The notes under the pieces: generated by a model
The model's database searches: none
What the model was told of the DNA's origin: nothing
The model's input: the letters and a program-made list of their open reading frames with translations, nothing else
Source of the DNA: Cyanobium sp. M55B138
GTDB taxonomy: Bacteria; Cyanobacteriota; Cyanobacteriia; PCC-6307; Cyanobiaceae
NCBI GenBank assembly: GCA_018400215.1
Contig: JAGYNF010000012.1
Span: forward strand, 1 to 17,453
Length of the DNA: 17,453 nt
Reading direction: 5' to 3'
Program-made: the position numbers and the translations under genes
Shown: piece by piece, positions 14,211-17,453 of the stretch
Numbering within the stretch: the first letter of the stretch is position 1
Layout of the letters: each line of letters begins with the position of its first letter

Positions 14211-15224
14211 TCAGCAGATGCGCGGCAACAACTCGCCGCTGCTGGGCAGCAGCAGCCGCTCGGTGCCGAGGGCCGTGCGCAGCAGCACCCTGGGGGCCTG
14301 GCCGGCGCCGAGCGCGGCCGCCGTGCCGATCCACACGCCGCCGCTGGGGGCCAGCAGCGAGCGGGCCATCGGCAGCTGCTGCGGCGGCACCACCAGCAGA
14401 AAGCGTCCCTCGTTGGCCAGGTGCAACGGCTCGAAGCCCAGCAGGTCGCACACCCGCGCCACCGGCTCGATCACCGGCACGTCGGCCTCGCGCACCCGCA
14501 GCTCCAGCCCCGCCCCCTCCGCCAGCTCCTGCAGGGCACTGGCCAGCCCACCGCGGGTGAGATCCCGCAGGCAGTGGGGCGTGATGCCCGCCCGCAGCAG
14601 GGTCTCCACCTGGGGCCAGAGGGGCGCACAGTCGCTCAGCACCGGTGGCTGCAGATCCAGGCCGTGGCGGGCCGCCAGGATGGCCACCCCATGGCGGCCC
14701 AGGTCGCCACTGAGCAGCAGCTGGTCGCCGGGGCGGATCGCCGCGGGCCGCACCGGCAAGGCCTGCTCCAGCGTGCCCACGCCGCTGGTGCTGATGAACA
14801 GGCCATCGGCCTTGCCCCGCTCCACCACCTTGGTGTCGCCGGTCACGATCCGCAGGCCACACTGCTCAGCCGCCGCGGCCATCGAGGCCACCACCCGGCG
14901 CAGCAGGGCCAGCGGCAACCCCTCCTCCAGGATCAGCGACACGCTCAGGTGCCGCGGCCGGGCCGCCGCCATGGCCAGGTCGTTGGCGGTGCCGATCACC
15001 GCCAGCTTGCCGATATCGCCCCCCGGAAATTCCAGGGGCTGCACCACATAGCCGTCGCAGCTGAAGGCCAGGCGGCCGTGGGGCAACGCCAGCCGGGCGG
15101 CATCGTGCAGCTCCAGCTGGGGCTCGCCGGCGCGGTGGCCGTAGAGGGGTAGCAACTCCTGGCGGATCAGCTGCTGCATCAGGCTGCCGCCGCCGCCATG
15201 GGCCAGCAGGATGCGGTCGGTCAT
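14211..15224 (-). CDS. hypE: HypE, hydrogenase maturation carbamoyl dehydratase
   Basis: This encodes 337 residues from the ATG at 15224. HypE takes a carbamoyl group from HypF on its C-terminal cysteine and dehydrates it with ATP to a thiocyanate, the source of the cyanide ligands of the [NiFe]-hydrogenase iron. The sequence has the PurM-like fold: ILLAHGGGGSLMQQLI, CDGYVVQPLEFPGGDIGKLA followed by IGTANDLAM, GDTKVVERGKADGLFI, the ATP-loop region PGDQLLLSGDLGRHGVA, LRDLTRGGLASAL, and LHLANEGRFLLVV. It ends exactly in PRIC, the diagnostic tail carrying the carbamoyl-accepting Cys. Length is normal. HypE is expected to form a complex with HypC and HypD. hypD lies upstream on the same strand but a divergent PhyH gene sits between them, so hypE may need its own promoter. 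Confidence 0.96.
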   Translation of the reverse strand: MTDRILLAHGGGGSLMQQLIRQELLPLYGHRAGEPQLELHDAARLALPHGRLAFSCDGYVVQPLEFPGGDIGKLAVIGTANDLAMAAARPRHLSVSLILEEGLPLALLRRVVASMAAAAEQCGLRIVTGDTKVVERGKADGLFISTSGVGTLEQALPVRPAAIRPGDQLLLSGDLGRHGVAILAARHGLDLQPPVLSDCAPLWPQVETLLRAGITPHCLRDLTRGGLASALQELAEGAGLELRVREADVPVIEPVARVCDLLGFEPLHLANEGRFLLVVPPQQLPMARSLLAPSGGVWIGTAAALGAGQAPRVLLRTALGTERLLLPSSGELLPRIC

Positions 15225-15287
15225 GGAGCGGAGGGTGCCGCACGATGACACACTGTGCCCCGGCGGACGGATTGCGGGGCAGCAACC

Positions 15288-16343
15288 ATGGCGGCGCGAT
15301 CGGCAGTGCAGCGGGCTGGCCTGATCGCCCTGGCCCCGTTCAGCCTGCTCAGCGGCGCCAAGTCGTTTATCGACAACCCGGTGATCGGCAGCCGCCGGCT
15401 CAACCGGCTGGGCCTGCATGTGGGCCGCATCCGCCTGGCCGACGCCCTCACCGGCCAGCGGCGGGCGCGGCTGGGCCGCCAGCTGAGCGCGGTCGACCGG
15501 GCCCACTACGCCGAACACGGCTATGTAATTCGCGACAACCTGCTGCCCGCCGAGCAATTTGAGGCATTGCGGCGGGAGGTGTATGGCAGCACCTGGCCAC
15601 TGCTGGAGATGCGCCAGGGCAGCAGCATCACCCGGCGGGTGGTGCTCAACCGCGCCGCCCTGCGCCGCAGCCACCCCGCCCTGGAGCAGCTGCTGGCCGA
15701 TGCCGAGATCCGCCGGCTGATCCGCTACGTGGCGGGCACCGGCGCCGAACCGATCTTCTCACTGCAGGCCATCCTCAGCGGCCTGCCCAGCCCCACGGCC
15801 GACCCCCAGACCCACCTGCACGCCGACACCTTCCACTCGATCGCCAAGGCCTGGTTCTTCCTGCACGATGTGGAGGCCAGCGAGGGGCCCTTTGCCTATG
15901 TGCCCGGGTCGCACCGCATGACCCCCGCACGCCTGGCCTGGGAGCAGCAGCAGAGCCTCAGCGCCGCCCGCCACCCGATCAAATACCACGCCCGCGGCTC
16001 GTTCCGCGTCAGCGACGCCGACCTGCGGGCGATGGGGCTGCCGCCGCCGCGGCGCTTTGCGGTGAAGGCCAACACCCTGGTGGTGGCCGACACCCGCGGC
16101 TTCCATGGCCGCACGCCCAGCGCCCAGCCCGGCTGCCGGGTGGAGCTCTACGCCTCGCTGCGCCGCAACCCCTTCCTGCCCTGGAACGGCCTCGATCCCC
16201 TCAGCCTGCCGGGGGTGGCCGGACGGATCGGCAGCCTGCAGATGGCCGCGCTGGAGAGGCTCAGCGCCCTGGGGCTGGCCAAGATGCCGTGGGTGCCGCG
16301 CGGTCAGGGGCGGATCGATGCCCCGGCCGCAGCCGGCCGGTAG
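15288..16343 (+). CDS. PhyH-type Fe(II)/2-oxoglutarate dioxygenase
   Basis: This encodes 351 residues from the ATG at 15288. An alternative GTG at 15255 would add 11. It belongs to the phytanoyl-CoA dioxygenase (PhyH) family, cytosolic enzymes that hydroxylate a substrate using Fe(II), O2 and 2-oxoglutarate. The Fe-binding HxD is HAD in THLHADTFHS (about residue 180). The distal His is in TRGFHGRTP (about 272), and an Arg in GCRVELYASLR can bind the 2-oxoglutarate carboxylate. EGPFAYVPGSHRM is the usual PhyH signature before the barrel end. The N-terminal part has YAEHGYVIRDNLLPAEQFEA, also typical. The substrate is unknown. It is inserted between hypE and hypD on the opposite strand, and its last 40 bp overlap the 3' end of hypD. 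Confidence 0.88.
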   Translation: MAARSAVQRAGLIALAPFSLLSGAKSFIDNPVIGSRRLNRLGLHVGRIRLADALTGQRRARLGRQLSAVDRAHYAEHGYVIRDNLLPAEQFEALRREVYGSTWPLLEMRQGSSITRRVVLNRAALRRSHPALEQLLADAEIRRLIRYVAGTGAEPIFSLQAILSGLPSPTADPQTHLHADTFHSIAKAWFFLHDVEASEGPFAYVPGSHRMTPARLAWEQQQSLSAARHPIKYHARGSFRVSDADLRAMGLPPPRRFAVKANTLVVADTRGFHGRTPSAQPGCRVELYASLRRNPFLPWNGLDPLSLPGVAGRIGSLQMAALERLSALGLAKMPWVPRGQGRIDAPAAAGR

Positions 16344-17392
16344 CGGGCATAGGCGGCGCAGGCCCCCTCGCTCGACACCATCGGCGCGCCCAGGGGATGG
16401 TCGGGGGTGCAGGCGCCGCCGAAGGCGGGGCAGTCGGGCGGCTGGGCCAGGCCGCGCAGGATCTGGCCGCTGATGCAGGGATTGGCGGTGGGATCGGCGC
16501 CGCCCAGGGCCGTGAGCCCAAAGCGCTCCTGGGCATCCAGGCGGCGATAGGGGCCCCGCAGGGCCAGGCCGCTGGCGGGCAGCACCCCCAGCCCGCGCCA
16601 GGGTTGGTCGACCACCGCGAACACCGTCTCGATCAGGGCGCGCGCCGCCGGGTTGCCGCCGGGGCGCACCACGCTGCCGTAGGCGTTCTGCACGCCGGCC
16701 TGGCCCGCCTCCAGCTGGCGCACACAGGCCAGCAGGCCCGCCATCAGCTCCTGGGGCGCAAAGCCGGTGACCACCACCGGCACCCGGTAGCGGGCGCTGA
16801 GGGCCTCCAGCTCCGCCAACCCCATCACCGTGCCCACATGGCCCGCCGCCAGAAAGCCCTGCACCCGGTTGGCCGGCTCGGCCAGGATCGCCGCCATCGC
16901 CGGCGCCACACGCACGTGGGCCACCAGCAGCGACAGATTGGCCAGGCCCAGCGCCAGCGCCTGGCGAGCCAGCAGGGCGGTGGCCGGCGCCGTGGTCTCG
17001 AACCCCACCGCCAGGAACACCACCTGGCGCTCGGGGTGCTGCTGGGCCAGGCCGATCGCCTGCAGGGGGGAGGTGAGCAGGCGCACGTCGCCGCCGCCGG
17101 CCCGCACGCCCAGCAGGTCGTCGCCGCTGGCGCTGCCGGGCACCCGCAGCATGTCGCCGTAGGAGCAGAGGATCACCTCGGGGCGGCGGGCCAGCTGCAG
17201 GGCCGCATCGATCGTGGCCGCCGGCGTCACGCACACCGGGCAGCCGGGCCCGTGGATCAGCCGCACCCCCGGCGGCAGCAGCTGGTCCAGCCCCCAGCGC
17301 ACGATCGCGTGGGTCTGGCCGCCGCACACCTCCATCAACGTCCAGGGGCGGGTGGTGAGGGCCGCCAGGGCCGCGGCCAGCTCAGCTGTCAT
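16304..17392 (-). CDS. hypD: HypD, hydrogenase maturation Fe-S scaffold
   Basis: This encodes 362 residues from the ATG at 17392. HypD is a [4Fe-4S] protein that, with HypC, holds the iron on which the CO and two CN ligands are assembled, and receives CN from HypE. Diagnostic motifs are present: MEVCGGQTHAIVRWG, HGPGCPVCVTP, LCSYGDMLRVPGS, VGFETTAPATALL, AAGHVGTVMGLAEL, QNAYGSVVRPGGNPAA, NPCISGQILRG and PAFGGACTPDHPLGAPMVSS followed by EGACAAY. The cluster cysteines in CPAFGGAC and EGAC and the catalytic CGGQTH Cys are all there. The N-terminus is slightly shorter than usual (it lacks a VDEFRD-like opening). An upstream gene overlaps its start by 11 bp, implying an operon. The 3' end overlaps the PhyH gene. 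Confidence 0.96.
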   Translation of the reverse strand: MTAELAAALAALTTRPWTLMEVCGGQTHAIVRWGLDQLLPPGVRLIHGPGCPVCVTPAATIDAALQLARRPEVILCSYGDMLRVPGSASGDDLLGVRAGGGDVRLLTSPLQAIGLAQQHPERQVVFLAVGFETTAPATALLARQALALGLANLSLLVAHVRVAPAMAAILAEPANRVQGFLAAGHVGTVMGLAELEALSARYRVPVVVTGFAPQELMAGLLACVRQLEAGQAGVQNAYGSVVRPGGNPAARALIETVFAVVDQPWRGLGVLPASGLALRGPYRRLDAQERFGLTALGGADPTANPCISGQILRGLAQPPDCPAFGGACTPDHPLGAPMVSSEGACAAYARYRPAAAGASIRP

Positions 17393-17453
17393 GCACCAGC
17401 CCCGGCCAGGGCCCCTGCACCGCCCGCAGATACTGGGCCCGCTCGTAGCCGCC
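17382..17453 (-). CDS. C-terminal fragment of an unidentified gene upstream of hypD
   Basis: A minus-strand frame enters from the right edge, reads GGYERAQYLRAVQGPW and ends at a TGA inside the start of hypD (11-bp overlap). Tight overlap suggests translational coupling with hypD. hypC would be the usual neighbour, but the visible tail does not look like a HypC C-terminus. Only 23 residues are visible, so no family can be assigned. The frame in line with hypD is also open to the edge, so this call is weak. Confidence 0.35.
   Translation of the reverse strand, partial: GGYERAQYLRAVQGPWPGLVHDS

Noticed and set aside
15759..17327. Long minus-strand open frame opposite PhyH and within hypD
   Set aside because: The Gly/Ala/Arg/Pro-rich sequence overlaps hypD in another frame, and hypD has all family motifs.

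Overview
The window looks like a stretch of a high-GC cyanobacterial chromosome, most likely from the Cyanobium / freshwater-brackish Synechococcus (alpha-cyanobacterial) group. This is inferred from a low-CO2 NDH-1MS CO2-uptake operon, a ferritin resembling marine Synechococcus ferritin, several small proteins of types I associate with picocyanobacteria, strong G/C preference at third codon positions, and no copy of the HIP1 octamer GCGATCGC noticed by eye. No tRNA, rRNA, CRISPR array, transposase or integrase was seen.

Left part (1-5018). A partial minus-strand gene runs off the left edge. A plus-strand ferritin gene (466-1047) converges on a small helical protein gene (1049-1366, minus). 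A similar 16-17 bp motif lies upstream of both: one copy before ferritin and an inverted pair before the small gene, which suggests shared control. Next comes a very large plus-strand c-di-GMP protein with the order PAS-PAS-GGDEF-EAL-PAS-PAS-GGDEF. Its EAL domain looks intact and its last GGDEF domain looks degenerate.

Centre (5028-10824, all minus). ndhF3, ndhD3, cupA and cupS form a tight operon with start/stop overlaps. They encode the specific module of the NDH-1MS complex, which converts CO2 to bicarbonate using ferredoxin-driven electron transport at the thylakoid. An atypical SAM-dependent methyltransferase gene lies 80 bp upstream on the same strand.

Accessory stretch (10904-13313). 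It holds an RTX-like repeat protein, a small twin-CX3C protein, a poorly coding region with two apparently frameshifted small genes (both breaks at C homopolymers), a conserved hypothetical protein, and a probable DUF3136 protein.

Right part (13415-17453). A LuxR-type regulator with a degenerate receiver lies downstream of hypE. hypE and hypD, two maturation genes for [NiFe]-hydrogenase, are on the minus strand but are separated by an oppositely oriented PhyH-type dioxygenase gene. The end of an unidentified gene overlaps the start of hypD at the right edge.
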